A stretch of 64,000 bases of DNA from Microbacterium laevaniformans. GTDB lineage: Bacteria > Actinomycetota > Actinomycetes > Actinomycetales > Microbacteriaceae. Within the stretch, counting starts at the first letter, position 1. Each line of letters starts with the position of its first letter. The position numbers were made by a program, and so were the translations under genes. The stretch is from assembly GCF_016907555.1 (NCBI RefSeq), contig NZ_JAFBCE010000001.1, positions 868,001-932,000 on the forward strand, read 5' to 3'. The notes beneath the pieces are model-generated. The model had not been told where the DNA came from and searched no databases. It saw nothing but the letters and a program-made list of their open reading frames with translations. Below are positions 19,905 to 29,140 of the stretch, piece by piece.

Positions 19905-19951
19905 TCCTCTGTTGGAACGAGTGATGCCGCAGCCAGCGGCATCGCAGAGGA
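19905..19951 (+). promoter_or_regulatory. Nested hairpin in the msrB leader that pairs with its ribosome site
   Basis: Inner stem GATGCCGC (19923-19930) with GCGGCATC (19936-19943), loop AGCCA. Outer stem TCCTCTG (19905-19911) with CAGAGGA (19945-19951), which covers most of the AGAGGAGG ribosome site ahead of ATG 19958. Could control msrBA translation; no ligand or protein is implied by the sequence. Confidence 0.4.
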
Positions 19952-19957
19952 GGCACC

Positions 19958-20437
19958 ATGTCGAAGGACTACCACAAGTCGCCCGAGGCGCTCAGCCGCC
20001 TCACGGAACAGCAGTACGCCGTGACACAGGACGAGGGCACCGAGCCTCCGTTCCGAAACGCGTACTGGAACCTGCACGACGACGGCATCTACGTTGATGT
20101 CGTTTCGGGGCAGCCGTTGTTCTCGTCGAACGACAAGTTCGACAGCGGCACGGGATGGCCGAGCTTCACCCGCCCGATCGATCCGGATGCCGTGGTCACG
20201 ACCACCGATCGGACGCTCTGGATGACGCGCACCGAGGTGCGCTCCTCCGGCGCGGACAGCCACCTCGGTCACGTCTTCGACGACGGCCCGCGCGCCGAGG
20301 GCGGACTGCGCTACTGCATGAACTCGGCGTCGCTGCGCTTCGTGCCCGTCGATGAGCTCGCAGACCAGGGTTACGGTGAGTATCTCGGCCTTTTCCCCAC
20401 CCCCGACAGCCCCACTTCCGAGGAGGATGCAGCATGA
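19958..20437 (+). CDS. msrB: Peptide methionine-R-sulfoxide reductase (159 aa)
   Basis: Reduces the R form of methionine sulfoxide in proteins with thioredoxin as electron donor. SelR fold landmarks: [14 protein letters not shown] (residues 61-74), [14 protein letters not shown] (98-111) and the catalytic Cys120 in [11 protein letters not shown]. The two CxxC pairs that bind zinc in many MsrB proteins are absent ([10 protein letters not shown] and SHLGH at those places), and Cys120 appears to be the only cysteine. AGAGGAGG precedes ATG 19958. Overlaps msrA by 4 nt, so both enzymes are co-translated. Confidence 0.95.
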   Translation: MSKDYHKSPEALSRLTEQQYAVTQDEGTEPPFRNAYWNLHDDGIYVDVVSGQPLFSSNDKFDSGTGWPSFTRPIDPDAVVTTTDRTLWMTRTEVRSSGADSHLGHVFDDGPRAEGGLRYCMNSASLRFVPVDELADQGYGEYLGLFPTPDSPTSEEDAA

Positions 20438-20982
20438 CCAGCGGACCCAGCGACACCGGAGCGATCACCCAGCCGGCCGGCACCGAGACCGCGATTCTCG
20501 CGGGCGGCTGCTTCTGGGGAATGGAGGATCTGATCCGTCGCCAGCCCGGAGTGATCAGCACCCGCGTGGGGTACACGGGGGGTCAGAACGACCACGCGAC
20601 CTACCGCAATCACCCCGGTCACGCCGAGGCGGTCGAGATCGTGTTCGACCCGAGCGCGACCACCTACCGTGACATCCTGGCGTTCTTCTTCCAGATCCAC
20701 GACCCGTCGACGCTGAACCGCCAGGGCAACGACATCGGTACGAGCTACCGTTCGGCCATCTTCCCCCTCACGCCCGAGCAGGAGCGCGTCGCTCGTGACA
20801 CCATCGCCGACGTCGACGCCTCCGGCCTGTGGCCGGCTCCCGCCGTCACCACGATCGAGCCCCTTGGATCGTTCTGGGAGGCGGAGCCCGAGCATCAGGA
20901 CTACCTGCTGCGCTATCCGAACGGCTACACCTGCCACTTCCCGCGAGCGGGCTGGGTGCTGCCGTCCCGCGCTGACGCCTGA
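20434..20982 (+). CDS. msrA: Peptide methionine-S-sulfoxide reductase (182 aa)
   Basis: Reduces the S form of methionine sulfoxide. The catalytic motif GGCFWGMED places the nucleophile at Cys26; other conserved blocks are [44 protein letters not shown] second cysteine occurs near the end ([10 protein letters not shown]). ATG overlaps the msrB stop as ATGA. Normal length for the family. Confidence 0.96.
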   Translation: MTSGPSDTGAITQPAGTETAILAGGCFWGMEDLIRRQPGVISTRVGYTGGQNDHATYRNHPGHAEAVEIVFDPSATTYRDILAFFFQIHDPSTLNRQGNDIGTSYRSAIFPLTPEQERVARDTIADVDASGLWPAPAVTTIEPLGSFWEAEPEHQDYLLRYPNGYTCHFPRAGWVLPSRADA

Positions 20983-21042
20983 TCGACGGTCCGTGCGCCT
21001 CGAAGCTGTGAGCCGCACATCTTCGGGGCGTACCGTCAGGCC

Positions 21043-21507
21043 ATGAGTACACCGAGCACGACCACGACCTCGTCCGCCAGCGCCCCCCTCGGCCTCGGAT
21101 CGGTGCTGGTCGGCTCTCTGCCGTCCGCGCTGATGACTGCCGACGCCCCCGCCCGCTACACCGTCGAGGCGGTGTTCACTCGGCGCCCGCAGCGTGAGGA
21201 GATCGCCGAGATCCTCGGCGATGAGACGCGGGAGACCCTCGTCCGTGAGGGGTATCCCACGGTCGAGCTCACGGTCTCCGACCGTCGGCTGGAGATCGCG
21301 AACACCACTCTCGAAGAGCTCCGCGACGGCCTGGGCAGCGTGCTCGCCGAACGTCTCGCCGCCATCAGTGACCACGCGCACGAGCGTCGCGATGCGGCCG
21401 CGCGGCGCGACGAGAAGACGGCGGAGAGCGAGCGCGAGCGAGCCGCGGCCGTCGTCGCCCTCGCCGCCTCGGTCAGCTTCGGGGCCGGCGCGAACGCTGC
21501 CGGATGA
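21043..21507 (+). CDS. Unknown 154-aa protein
   Basis: Begins MSTPSTTTTSSASAPLG and ends in an Ala-rich helical part. The core ARYTVEAVFTRRPQREEIAEILG is followed by DRRLEIANTTLEELRDGLGS, then a charged helix (HERRDAAARRDEKTAESERERAA). No family recognised; cytoplasmic. Preceded by TACCGT six bases before the ATG, so it is probably leaderless. Its last 35 bases overlap a convergent small gene. Confidence 0.65.
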   Translation: MSTPSTTTTSSASAPLGLGSVLVGSLPSALMTADAPARYTVEAVFTRRPQREEIAEILGDETRETLVREGYPTVELTVSDRRLEIANTTLEELRDGLGSVLAERLAAISDHAHERRDAAARRDEKTAESERERAAAVVALAASVSFGAGANAAG

Positions 21508-21637
21508 TGCCGAAGACGATCGTGCCGATGAACAGCACGATGCCGATGATGGCGAGCCACAGCAGGCCCGGGAAGGCGAAGCCGACGATGGACAGTACTG
21601 CCCAGGCGACGAGCAGGATGATGAGTACGGTCCACAT
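21473..21637 (-). CDS. Small two-helix membrane protein (54 aa)
   Basis: ATG 21637 gives MWTVLIILLVAWAVLSIVGF, then AFPGLLWLAIIGIVLFIG and a short basic tail RQRSRRPRS before TGA at 21475-21473. Two hydrophobic helices and a positive C-terminus are what is expected of the small hydrophobic proteins common in actinobacteria. Its coding strand is favoured because the plus strand here is only the tail of the neighbouring gene. Function unknown. Confidence 0.6.
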   Translation of the reverse strand: MWTVLIILLVAWAVLSIVGFAFPGLLWLAIIGIVLFIGTIVFGIIRQRSRRPRS

Positions 21638-21788
21638 GGTCCCGACCCTACGCGCCTTTCCCGCCCGGCGGGCCGGATCGTGCGGACCGGCGCCCGAGAG
21701 GCGCGGTCAGCACTCCCACAGGCCGCTGTGAGATGGTGGGGACATGCTCCACTGCGGTGATGGCATACCGACCTGAAGGGACGGTGCC

Positions 21789-22214
21789 ATGCCTGCCTGG
21801 TGGGAAGAGATGTTGCACATCGTGACCGGTCGTGTCAGCCGACACGACGATCTGCCCGATCTGCGGGGGCTCGCGACGCGTCGGGTCGCGCTCGAGAAGA
21901 CGCATTTCCTGGTCAACGACCGCGAGCGGCGCGGTGATGAGCGGCGCACCTACGTCATGCGCCACGTCGCTCCGACCCGGCACGACGTCGCTTCGGTCGC
22001 CGTCTCCTCCAACGGGCGAGGTGTCGGCTCACTGCCGCACGAGGTCGCCGTCTCGGTCGCACCGATCCTGCACCGCCTCGGAGGCGCCGCTCTCATCAAC
22101 GGCGTCGGGTCCCGACCGGGAAGCCTCCGGCTGTGGGTGGATCTGCCGACTTCGACGGCGCTCGCCGACTTCGCCGTGCACCGCGACGGGAAACGTCGCG
22201 CGCACGACTCATGA
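21789..22214 (+). CDS. Unknown 141-aa protein
   Basis: Begins MPAWWEEMLHIVTGRVSRHDDLPD with GAAGGGACGG about 6 nt upstream. Contains YVMRHVAPTRHDVASVAVSSNGRGVGSLPHE and SLRLWVDLPTSTALADFAVH. No signal peptide or membrane segment, no family recognised. Good third-position GC bias supports coding. Confidence 0.6.
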   Translation: MPAWWEEMLHIVTGRVSRHDDLPDLRGLATRRVALEKTHFLVNDRERRGDERRTYVMRHVAPTRHDVASVAVSSNGRGVGSLPHEVAVSVAPILHRLGGAALINGVGSRPGSLRLWVDLPTSTALADFAVHRDGKRRAHDS

Positions 22215-22259
22215 CGCGTCGCACCCGGCTCTGACGCTGCCGCGGAGCACAATGTCCTC

Positions 22260-22646
22260 ATGGCCGACCCGATCTGGAAGAACGACCCCGACGAGCACGA
22301 CTTCCCCGCGGCGGAGGACTATCTCCGCCTGATCGCCGCCCCTGAGCGCGCAGGTTCTCTCATCGCCGCTCTGCGGACAAGGGCGACGGTGACGAAGAAG
22401 GCGAAGGACATCCTCCGTGCGGCGGGTCTGCCGATTCTCCCCACGGACAACCCGCACGTCGCCGACGATCTCCGCAAGGTCCGTGCGGGAAAGCCGTTGT
22501 CGCCCGTGCTTATCGTGCACGGGGACCTCACGCGCGGTCTTCCCGCACAGATCGCCGACGGCTATCACCGGGTTTGCGCGAGTTGGTATCTCGACGAGAA
22601 CACCGAGATCCCGTGCCGCATCGTCGGCCCCGACGCCGCGGCGTGA
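22260..22646 (+). CDS. Unknown 128-aa protein with a ParB/sulfiredoxin-like motif
   Basis: Begins MADPIWKNDPDEHDFPAAEDYL. The C-terminal half has PVLIVHGDLTRGLPAQIADGYHRVCASWYL, where DGYHR recalls the DGxHR signature of ParB-like/sulfiredoxin folds (often nucleotide binding). The actual activity is unknown. A CACAAT hexamer six bases before the ATG suggests a leaderless start. Four bases separate its stop from the antiporter ATG, so the two are probably one transcript. Confidence 0.65.
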   Translation: MADPIWKNDPDEHDFPAAEDYLRLIAAPERAGSLIAALRTRATVTKKAKDILRAAGLPILPTDNPHVADDLRKVRAGKPLSPVLIVHGDLTRGLPAQIADGYHRVCASWYLDENTEIPCRIVGPDAAA

Positions 22647-22650
22647 GCGC

Positions 22651-23850
22651 ATGACCCTGGAGACGCTCGCGCTCGTCGGCGCGGTCGCGTTGCTCGGCCC
22701 CCTCCTGTCAGCGGGCACGCGATGGCGCGTGCCGGTCGTGATCGGCGAGCTCGTCGCCGGCATGATCATCGGTGCGTCGGGCCTGCATCTGGTCGACACC
22801 ACCGACGCCACGTTCAGCTTTCTGGCAACGCTCGGATTCGGTCTCACGATGTTCGTCGCGGGGACGCATGTGCCTCTGCGTGACGCCCGTCTGCGGCCCG
22901 CCCTCGGCCGCGGCGCGCTGCACGCGATCGTCGTCGGCATCGCTGCGGCCTGTGCGGGGTGGGCCCTCGCCGCTGTCTTCGACACGGGCCACGCTGCCAT
23001 CTACGCCGTCGTGATGGCCTCCTCCTCCGCCGCGCTCGTGCTGCCGGCCGTGCAGCAGACGCGCCTGGGCGGTGCGCAGCTCCTGCCCACGATCGCGCAG
23101 GTCGCGATCGCCGACACCGCCTGCATCGTCGCGTTGCCGCTGGCGATGGATCCCGAGCGCGCACCGGTCGCCGCCGTCGGTGCGCTCGGGATCGCGGCCG
23201 TCGCTTCGCTGCTCGCCCTCGCCCTGAGGTGGGCGGATCGTGGCGACCGGTGGAAGCGTCTGCGCGAGACGAGCAAAGCGCATGAGCTTGCGATCGAGTT
23301 GCGCGTCAGCCTGATCCTCGTCTGCAGCCTCGGCGCGCTCGCGACGGTGTCGCACGTTTCCGTGCTGCTGGCCGGGTTCGCCGGGGGCCTGGCTGTTGCC
23401 AGCGCCGGCGAGCCGCGGCGGCTCGCGCGCCAGCTGTTCGCGGTGACGGAGGGGTTCCTGTCGCCGCTCTACTTCGTGTGGCTGGGATCGTCGCTCTCGC
23501 TGGGCAGTCTCCTGGCGTCGCCGTCGTACCTCCTGCTCGGACTGCTGCTCGGCGTCGGTGCACTGATCGCGCACCTCGTCGGCGCGCTGATGCACCAGCA
23601 TCCACTGTGGGCCGTCATCGCGGCGGCGCAACTCGGCGTTCCCATCGCCGCAGCGACGATCGGCGCCGAGACGGGCGCGCTCGCCGCGGGGGAGCAGGCT
23701 GCGCTCGTGCTCGGCGCGATCATCACCATTGGAGCCCTCGCGGCCGCCGCCGCGGTCGCGTCGGGCCGCGCGTCGTTCTCGCCGACGGGAACGCAGGCAG
23801 CGGGCGCCGCGCCCGGGTCGGTGACGCGCTCGGGGCGCCCGCCGACCTGA
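22651..23850 (+). CDS. Cation/proton antiporter, CPA2/Kef-type (399 aa)
   Basis: Start at MTLETLALVGAVALLGP, just after the preceding stop; a longer reading overlaps that gene in another frame and is rejected. About 12 hydrophobic segments fill the whole protein, with GELVAGMIIGASGL (helix 2), FGLTMFVAGTHVPL and AQVAIADTACIVALPLA, where the AD pair stands at the place of the ion-binding Asp of Na+/H+ exchangers. No RCK/TrkA domain follows. Probably exports Na+ or K+ in exchange for H+; ion unknown. Confidence 0.85.
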   Translation: MTLETLALVGAVALLGPLLSAGTRWRVPVVIGELVAGMIIGASGLHLVDTTDATFSFLATLGFGLTMFVAGTHVPLRDARLRPALGRGALHAIVVGIAAACAGWALAAVFDTGHAAIYAVVMASSSAALVLPAVQQTRLGGAQLLPTIAQVAIADTACIVALPLAMDPERAPVAAVGALGIAAVASLLALALRWADRGDRWKRLRETSKAHELAIELRVSLILVCSLGALATVSHVSVLLAGFAGGLAVASAGEPRRLARQLFAVTEGFLSPLYFVWLGSSLSLGSLLASPSYLLLGLLLGVGALIAHLVGALMHQHPLWAVIAAAQLGVPIAAATIGAETGALAAGEQAALVLGAIITIGALAAAAAVASGRASFSPTGTQAAGAAPGSVTRSGRPPT

Positions 23851-23859
23851 TCGGCTGGT

Positions 23860-24300
23860 TCAACCTGCGTTGCGGACCTCGTCCAGCGCGGCATCCAGCG
23901 TCGCAAGGATGGCCGCGCACCGCTCCACATCCTCGCGGGTGCCGGCCAGCTCGAACTCGAACAGGACGGGGCGCCCCGACGTCTGTGACAGCTGCCGCGC
24001 GGCGGCCTGATAGTAGTCGCCGAAGTTGCGGTTGCCCGATCCGATGATCCCGACCATTCGTCGTCGCGTCATGGGCGAGCGCAGGAACGCCCGCACGCCG
24101 GCCGGCAGGGTGACCTCGTCGGCGTTGCCGGCCTTGTACGACGGCGTGAGCAGGACCCAGGGGCCGCTCGGCTCGCCGCGCCTCACGTCGGAGCGGGCGA
24201 GATTGAGCACCCGCCGACCGTCGATCCGCGCGAGAGCCTCCGCGAACCGGCCGGTGAGGTTCGACGAGGAGGAGTAGTAGTACACGGGGATCTTCCGCAT
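23860..24300 (-). CDS. NrdI-like flavodoxin-fold protein (146 aa)
   Basis: Begins MRKIPVYYYSSSSNLTGRFAEAL, the FMN-phosphate loop of NrdI; GIIGSGNRNFGDYYQAAARQLS and VLFEFELAGTREDVERC match the other NrdI blocks. NrdI delivers the oxidant that builds the Mn cofactor of class Ib ribonucleotide reductase and is normally inside nrdHIEF; here no nrdE/F/H is nearby. Ends 9 nt from the antiporter stop (convergent) and is divergent from adhE. Start could also lie upstream, but MRKIP is the first family-like residue. Confidence 0.75.
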   Translation of the reverse strand: MRKIPVYYYSSSSNLTGRFAEALARIDGRRVLNLARSDVRRGEPSGPWVLLTPSYKAGNADEVTLPAGVRAFLRSPMTRRRMVGIIGSGNRNFGDYYQAAARQLSQTSGRPVLFEFELAGTREDVERCAAILATLDAALDEVRNAG

Positions 24301-24382
24301 GTCGACAGTCTCATCGGATGCCGCCGCGTCCGCTCGCCGCATCGGCGTGACAAACCCTCGGCGGCGGCCGCATCCACGTCGC

Positions 24383-24411
24383 TTGTGTGGTCAGACCACA
24401 TATGTCATACT
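24383..24411 (+). promoter_or_regulatory. adhE promoter with a perfect palindromic operator
   Basis: TTGTGT (24383-24388) and CATACT (24406-24411) form a 17-nt-spaced promoter-like pair. Overlapping the first box and the spacer is the perfect inverted repeat TGTGGTCAGACCACA (24386-24400). TGGT-N-ACCA cores are typical of FadR-type GntR regulators; the regulator gene is not next to it. Confidence 0.5.
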
Positions 24412-24493
24412 GATCTCAGACAGGCCCGAGAGCCCTCGGACCCGGAAAGCGATGACGCGGACACCGTGTCCGCGCCGGGTAGGAGAACCCACA

Positions 24494-27214
24494 ATGTCCA
24501 CCTCGATCGATGCTCTGGTCGAAGGCGCACAAGCCGCGCTCGCAGAGTACGCATCCTTCACGCAGGAACAGGTCGACCACATCGTCCGCAAGGCGAGCGT
24601 CGCGGCCCTGCACTTCCACGGCGAACTTGCGCTCATGGCGGTCGAAGAGACCGGTCGCGGTCTGTTCGAAGACAAGGCCGTGAAGAACATGTTCGCGTGC
24701 GAGCACGTGACGAACTCGATCATCAACCAGAAGACCGTCGGCGTCATCTCGCACGACGAGATCACCGGTATCACCGAGATCGCCGACCCGGTCGGGGTCA
24801 TCTGCGCGCTGACCCCCGTCACCAACCCGACCTCGACCGCCATCTTCAAGTCGCTCATCGCGCTGAAGACCCGCAACCCCATCGTCTTCGGTTTCCACCC
24901 CGCCGCCCAGAAGTGCTCCGTGGCCGCGGCGAAGATCGTCCGCGATGCGGCGATCGCCGCCGGCGCCCCCGAAAACTGCATCCAGTGGATCGAGGAGCCC
25001 TCGATGGAGGCATCCGGCGAGCTGATGAACCACCCGGGCGTGGCCCTCATCCTCGCCACCGGTGGCAACGCGATGGTCCGGGCCGCCTACTCCTGTGGCA
25101 AGCCCGCCCTCGGCGTCGGCGCCGGCAATGTGCCCGCCTTCATCGAGCGCACCGCGAAGGTCGGACGCGCCGTCAACGACATCGTGCTGTCGAAGTCGTT
25201 CGACATGGGCATGGTGTGTGCGAGCGAGCAGGCCGTCATCCTCGACGAGCCGATCGCCGCCGAGGCGCTCGCCGAGTTCGCGCGACTGCACGCCTACATG
25301 GCCACCGCGGACGAGAAGCGGATGCTCGAGGAATTCATCTTCGGCGTCACTGCCGGCAGTGAGAACTGCGCCGGCGCCAAGCTCAACCCCACCGTCGTCG
25401 GCCAGTCGCCGCAGTGGATCGCCGAGCACGCCGGCTTCACGGTTCCCGAGAACACGTCGATCATCCTCGCGGAGGTCTCCGGTGTCGGCCCGCACGAGCC
25501 GCTGACGCGTGAGAAGCTCGCCCCGGTGCTTGCGGTGCTGCGCGCGAAGACGCCGGCGGAGGGCATCGACCTCGCCCGCCAGATGGTCGACTTCGACGGT
25601 CTCGGCCACTCCGGCGCCATCCACTCCAACGACCAGGACGTCATCGCCGAGTTCGGCAAGGTCGTCAAGGCCGTCCGCATCATCGAGAACAGCCCGTCGG
25701 CGCTCGGTGGCATCGGTGACATCTACAACGCCTTCATGCCGTCACTGACCCTCGGCTGCGGCTCCTACGGTCACAACTCGGTCTCCAACAACGTCTCGGC
25801 GGTGAATCTCTTGAACGTCAAGCGCATCGGGCGTCGCAACAACAACCTTCAGTGGTTCAAGATCCCCGCGAAGACGTACTTCGAGCCGAACGCGATCCGC
25901 TACCTCGGCGACATGCGCGGTCTCGAGCGCGTCACGATCGTTACCGACGAGACCATGACCAAGCTCGGCTACGTCGACCGCATCATGGATGTGCTGAACC
26001 GCCGCGAGAACCGTGTGCAGGTGCAGCTGATCAACACGGTCAAGCCGGAGCCCAAGGTCTCTGAGGTCCGTGCCGGCGCCGACTTGATGCGTCAGTTCCA
26101 GCCCGACACGATCATCGCCCTCGGCGGCGGATCGCCCATGGATGCCTCCAAGGTGATGTGGCTGCTCTACGAGAACCCCGAGATCGAGTTCTCCGACATG
26201 TGCGAGAAGTTCTTCGACGTGCGCAAGCGCGCATTCAAGTTCCCGGAGCTCGGCAAGAAGGCGAAGCTCGTCTGCATTCCGACCACGTCGGGCACCGGCA
26301 GCGAGATGACCCCGTTCGCCGTCATCACCGACGACGAAACGGGCATGAAGTACCCGCTCGCCGACTACGCCCTGACCCCGTCGGTGGCGATCATCGACCC
26401 CGTGCTCACCAAGGTGCTGCCCGGCTTCCTCGTCGCCGACGCCGGCTTCGACGCCCTGACCCACGCCACCGAGGCGTTCGTCTCCGTCTACGCCAACGAC
26501 TACACCGACGGTCTGTGCCTGCACGCGATCAAGCTCATCTTCGAGAACATCGAGCGCAGCACGAAGGCCCAGCCGAACTCGACGGATGCCGAGGACATCA
26601 AAGCCCGCGAGAAGATGCACAACGCGGCATCCATCTCGGGCATGGCCTTCGGAAACGCCTTCCTCGGGATCGTGCACGCGATGGCGCACGTGACCGGCGC
26701 GACCTACCACCTGGTGCACGGCCGCACGAACGCCGTCTACCTGCCGCACGTGATCCGCTACAACGGGACCGTGCCGACCAAGCTCACGAGCTGGCCGAAG
26801 TACGAGCGCTACATCGCGCCCGAGCGGTTCCAGGAGATCGCCAAGCACCTGGGCCTTCCGGCATCCACGCCGGAAGAGGGCGTGGAGAGCTATGCCCGCG
26901 CCGTCGAGGAGCTGCGCGACCGGGTCGGCATCGAGCGGTCCTTCCAGCAGCAGGGTGTCGACGAGACCACCTTCATCTCGGGCCTGCAGGAGCTCGCCCT
27001 GGCCGCCTACCGCGACCAGTGCGCCCCGGCGAACCCGCGGATGCCGATGATCGATGACATGAAGACCCTCATGGAGGCCGCGTACTACGGCACGTCCTTC
27101 GAGGAGGTCCGTGCGGCCCGCAAGGTCGCCCACGCCGAGAGCGAGGCCGTGACGGGAACCGTCCGCACCGCGCCCGCCAAGGCGACGGCCAAGAAGGCCA
27201 AGACCAGCGCCTGA
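24494..27214 (+). CDS. adhE: Bifunctional acetaldehyde-CoA/alcohol dehydrogenase (906 aa)
   Basis: Converts acetyl-CoA to acetaldehyde and then ethanol with NADH, a fermentative redox sink. The N-terminal CoA-acylating aldehyde dehydrogenase half has the catalytic Cys in [13 protein letters not shown]; the C-terminal iron-dependent half has [26 protein letters not shown] and the iron-binding His in [24 protein letters not shown] 24494 has AGGAGA 7 nt upstream; the longer reading is 5' leader. The last ~30 residues are an Ala/Lys/Thr tail ([15 protein letters not shown]) not needed by the family. Transcribed alone, followed by a hairpin. Confidence 0.96.
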   Translation: MSTSIDALVEGAQAALAEYASFTQEQVDHIVRKASVAALHFHGELALMAVEETGRGLFEDKAVKNMFACEHVTNSIINQKTVGVISHDEITGITEIADPVGVICALTPVTNPTSTAIFKSLIALKTRNPIVFGFHPAAQKCSVAAAKIVRDAAIAAGAPENCIQWIEEPSMEASGELMNHPGVALILATGGNAMVRAAYSCGKPALGVGAGNVPAFIERTAKVGRAVNDIVLSKSFDMGMVCASEQAVILDEPIAAEALAEFARLHAYMATADEKRMLEEFIFGVTAGSENCAGAKLNPTVVGQSPQWIAEHAGFTVPENTSIILAEVSGVGPHEPLTREKLAPVLAVLRAKTPAEGIDLARQMVDFDGLGHSGAIHSNDQDVIAEFGKVVKAVRIIENSPSALGGIGDIYNAFMPSLTLGCGSYGHNSVSNNVSAVNLLNVKRIGRRNNNLQWFKIPAKTYFEPNAIRYLGDMRGLERVTIVTDETMTKLGYVDRIMDVLNRRENRVQVQLINTVKPEPKVSEVRAGADLMRQFQPDTIIALGGGSPMDASKVMWLLYENPEIEFSDMCEKFFDVRKRAFKFPELGKKAKLVCIPTTSGTGSEMTPFAVITDDETGMKYPLADYALTPSVAIIDPVLTKVLPGFLVADAGFDALTHATEAFVSVYANDYTDGLCLHAIKLIFENIERSTKAQPNSTDAEDIKAREKMHNAASISGMAFGNAFLGIVHAMAHVTGATYHLVHGRTNAVYLPHVIRYNGTVPTKLTSWPKYERYIAPERFQEIAKHLGLPASTPEEGVESYARAVEELRDRVGIERSFQQQGVDETTFISGLQELALAAYRDQCAPANPRMPMIDDMKTLMEAAYYGTSFEEVRAARKVAHAESEAVTGTVRTAPAKATAKKAKTSA

Positions 27215-27230
27215 CCGACGCTGCGGAACG

Positions 27231-27263
27231 AGGGGGGCCGGGGGAGCATACCCGGCCCCCTTC
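27231..27263 (+). terminator. Hairpin after adhE
   Basis: GGGGGCCGGG pairs with CCCGGCCCCC around a loop of about 8 nt, followed by TTCTCC rather than a long T run. Likely ends the adhE transcript. Confidence 0.6.
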
Positions 27264-27296
27264 TCCGCGCCCGCTCGATCTCCGTACCCTGGAGGC

Positions 27297-28205
27297 ATGC
27301 ACATGCCACGCCGTCTGCGGTTCGGGGACATCGCCCCCTGGGCCGTGACGGCGCTCGCCGCCATCGGAGCAATCGTCCTGGGGCTGGTCGCGCTGGGGGC
27401 GGGTGCCGCGGCTCCCGCGACGCCGCCCGGAGCGGAGACCGCTGCAGCGGCGGCGCCACCCGGTTCGGCGTCGCCGACGGCGGCCCGGGTCGGAGCCCCC
27501 GAGAACACGACCGCGTACGACATCGCCGCGCTTCGGCAGATCGACGTGTGGTCGGTGACGCCCGGCATCCCCGTCGATGACGCGCCGTTCGCGCCGACGA
27601 CCGGTGAGCTCGCCACGCCGCTGACGGCGGCCCCCATCTTCGCCGACCCCGCCGGACAGCCGCTCGGGTACCTGCCGCGCGACGCCGCGTACGGCGGCAC
27701 GGTCGTTCCCGTCGTCGAGCGCCAATCGCACTGGGTCAAGGTCCTGCTCGCCGGCCGGCAGGGTGTTCCGCCGGACGGCAACCCCGCGCAGACGGTCGGC
27801 TGGCTTCGCGCCGCGGATATCGAGCTGACGCCCGTGACCGCCTATGTCGAGGTGCACCTGGCCGACCACACGATCGATATCGTCTCCGCATCCGGTGTGG
27901 AACGGGTCGCCAGCGACTTCGCGTGGGGCAAGCCGTCGACGCCGACGCCCGTGGGGCGCACGTTCGTGATGCTGACGCGCGTCGTCCCGGAGTTCGCCTA
28001 CACACAGGGCCATCCGCTCGTGTATCTCGGGGTGCAGTCCGCGACGATGGCGGGCTTCGACGGCGGCACGGTCGCCGTGACCGCCTTCCACTACTACCGC
28101 GAGCGCTCCGGAGCGAACTCGTTCGGCTGCATCTACCTCGACGGCCCGGCCACCGATCGGCTCGCGCAGCTGCCGCCGGGGACCCCCGTGATCGTCTACC
28201 CGTAG
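27297..28205 (+). CDS. L,D-transpeptidase (YkuD-type) membrane-anchored protein (302 aa)
   Basis: One N-terminal hydrophobic helix (DIAPWAVTALAAIGAIVLGLVALGAG) anchors or exports the protein; a Pro/Ala linker and an SH3-like part (GYLPRDAAYGGTVVPVVERQSHWVKVL) precede a YkuD domain: VEVHLADHTIDIVSASG, SDFAWGKPSTPTPVGRTFV, catalytic Cys in ANSFGCIYLDG. The usual SHGCIR reads SFGCIYL here. Probably cross-links peptidoglycan. TACCCT lies six bases before ATG 27297 (leaderless); ATG 27303 with GGAGG 7 nt upstream is an alternative. Confidence 0.8.
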   Translation: MHMPRRLRFGDIAPWAVTALAAIGAIVLGLVALGAGAAAPATPPGAETAAAAAPPGSASPTAARVGAPENTTAYDIAALRQIDVWSVTPGIPVDDAPFAPTTGELATPLTAAPIFADPAGQPLGYLPRDAAYGGTVVPVVERQSHWVKVLLAGRQGVPPDGNPAQTVGWLRAADIELTPVTAYVEVHLADHTIDIVSASGVERVASDFAWGKPSTPTPVGRTFVMLTRVVPEFAYTQGHPLVYLGVQSATMAGFDGGTVAVTAFHYYRERSGANSFGCIYLDGPATDRLAQLPPGTPVIVYP

Positions 28206-29008
28206 GGCACGTCCCACCCCCGAACGCGATGAAGCGTTGCGCGTTTGGGGTAAGCGCCGCCGCTCCCGCCCAGTTCGAAGAGATCGAGCATGAGAAAGAC
28301 GGGATAGGAGGGAGACTGCGCCCATCGCCCGACCAGTCTGCCCTCGCAGCCGATGAGCGTCTCGCGCCCGTCCCAGATCACCGTCCAGGTGTGCGCCGCC
28401 GCGGCATCCACCGGCACCTCGATCCCCCGCATCTCCGTGATCAGCCGCGGGTCGTGGTGGCTCTTGACGCCGGCGCGAACCGTCGTCGGCATGCCGACCG
28501 CCGCCGCATCGATCTCGAAGATACAGATCTCTCCCGCCTCCGTGGGAGCGCGATGCTCGGTTCCCACCAGCCAGGCCGCTGTCATGCAGCCCGGATCTGT
28601 GCTTGCGCTCAGCGTGATCTCGATGCGGCCGCGAGAGGGCGCGAAGAGCAGTCGTGTGGGCGTGTGGGTGCGCACGAGCAGCCCGTCGCCGCGATGGCGG
28701 TGTGTTCCCCTCGGCGAGCCGACCGGGCCGGAGAACGCGCCGGTCTGCAGGTTGGAGACGCGCAGCGGTGCGTCCTCGGCCCGCCAATCGGGCTGATCGC
28801 TCTCGATGCGCAGTTCGAGCCCGTCTGCGACGGAGAGCGTGCGTGCGGCCGCGCGCCGCGCCGTGGTCCAATGCGACAGGTAGGCGGGGATCCACCGTCT
28901 CTCGTCGATGCCGTCGTGGAACTCGTCGTCGAACACCGGGAGTCGACGCGGAGGTGGAGGCACCTCGTCGCGGGGTGCCTCGGGCGGTCGCATCGGATCG
29001 GTTCGCAT
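28196..29008 (-). CDS. GH16-like concanavalin-fold protein (270 aa)
   Basis: Starts MRTDPMRPP (29008) or at the second Met. VFDDEFHDGIDERRWIPAYLS is the usual opening of family 16 glycoside hydrolases; GEICIFEIDAAAVG occupies the place of the ExDxxE catalytic strand but reads E-I-C-I-F-E-I-D, and HTWTVIWDGRETLIGCEGRLV is the typical late strand. No signal peptide, so it may act in the cytoplasm or be a non-classical member. Activity against beta-glucans is uncertain. Overlaps the convergent transpeptidase gene by 10 nt. Confidence 0.6.
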   Translation of the reverse strand: MRTDPMRPPEAPRDEVPPPPRRLPVFDDEFHDGIDERRWIPAYLSHWTTARRAAARTLSVADGLELRIESDQPDWRAEDAPLRVSNLQTGAFSGPVGSPRGTHRHRGDGLLVRTHTPTRLLFAPSRGRIEITLSASTDPGCMTAAWLVGTEHRAPTEAGEICIFEIDAAAVGMPTTVRAGVKSHHDPRLITEMRGIEVPVDAAAAHTWTVIWDGRETLIGCEGRLVGRWAQSPSYPVFLMLDLFELGGSGGAYPKRATLHRVRGWDVPYG

Positions 29009-29140
29009 ACGGGATGCTCTCACGGGGCCCCGACACCCGCTCCGCGTCATCCGCTGGTCGCCGCGGTGGGCCCCGTGCCGGCGAGGACTGCCCTCCACAG
29101 GGGCCGTTCGCGTCGAGCGTGCGATCGCTACGATGACCGG

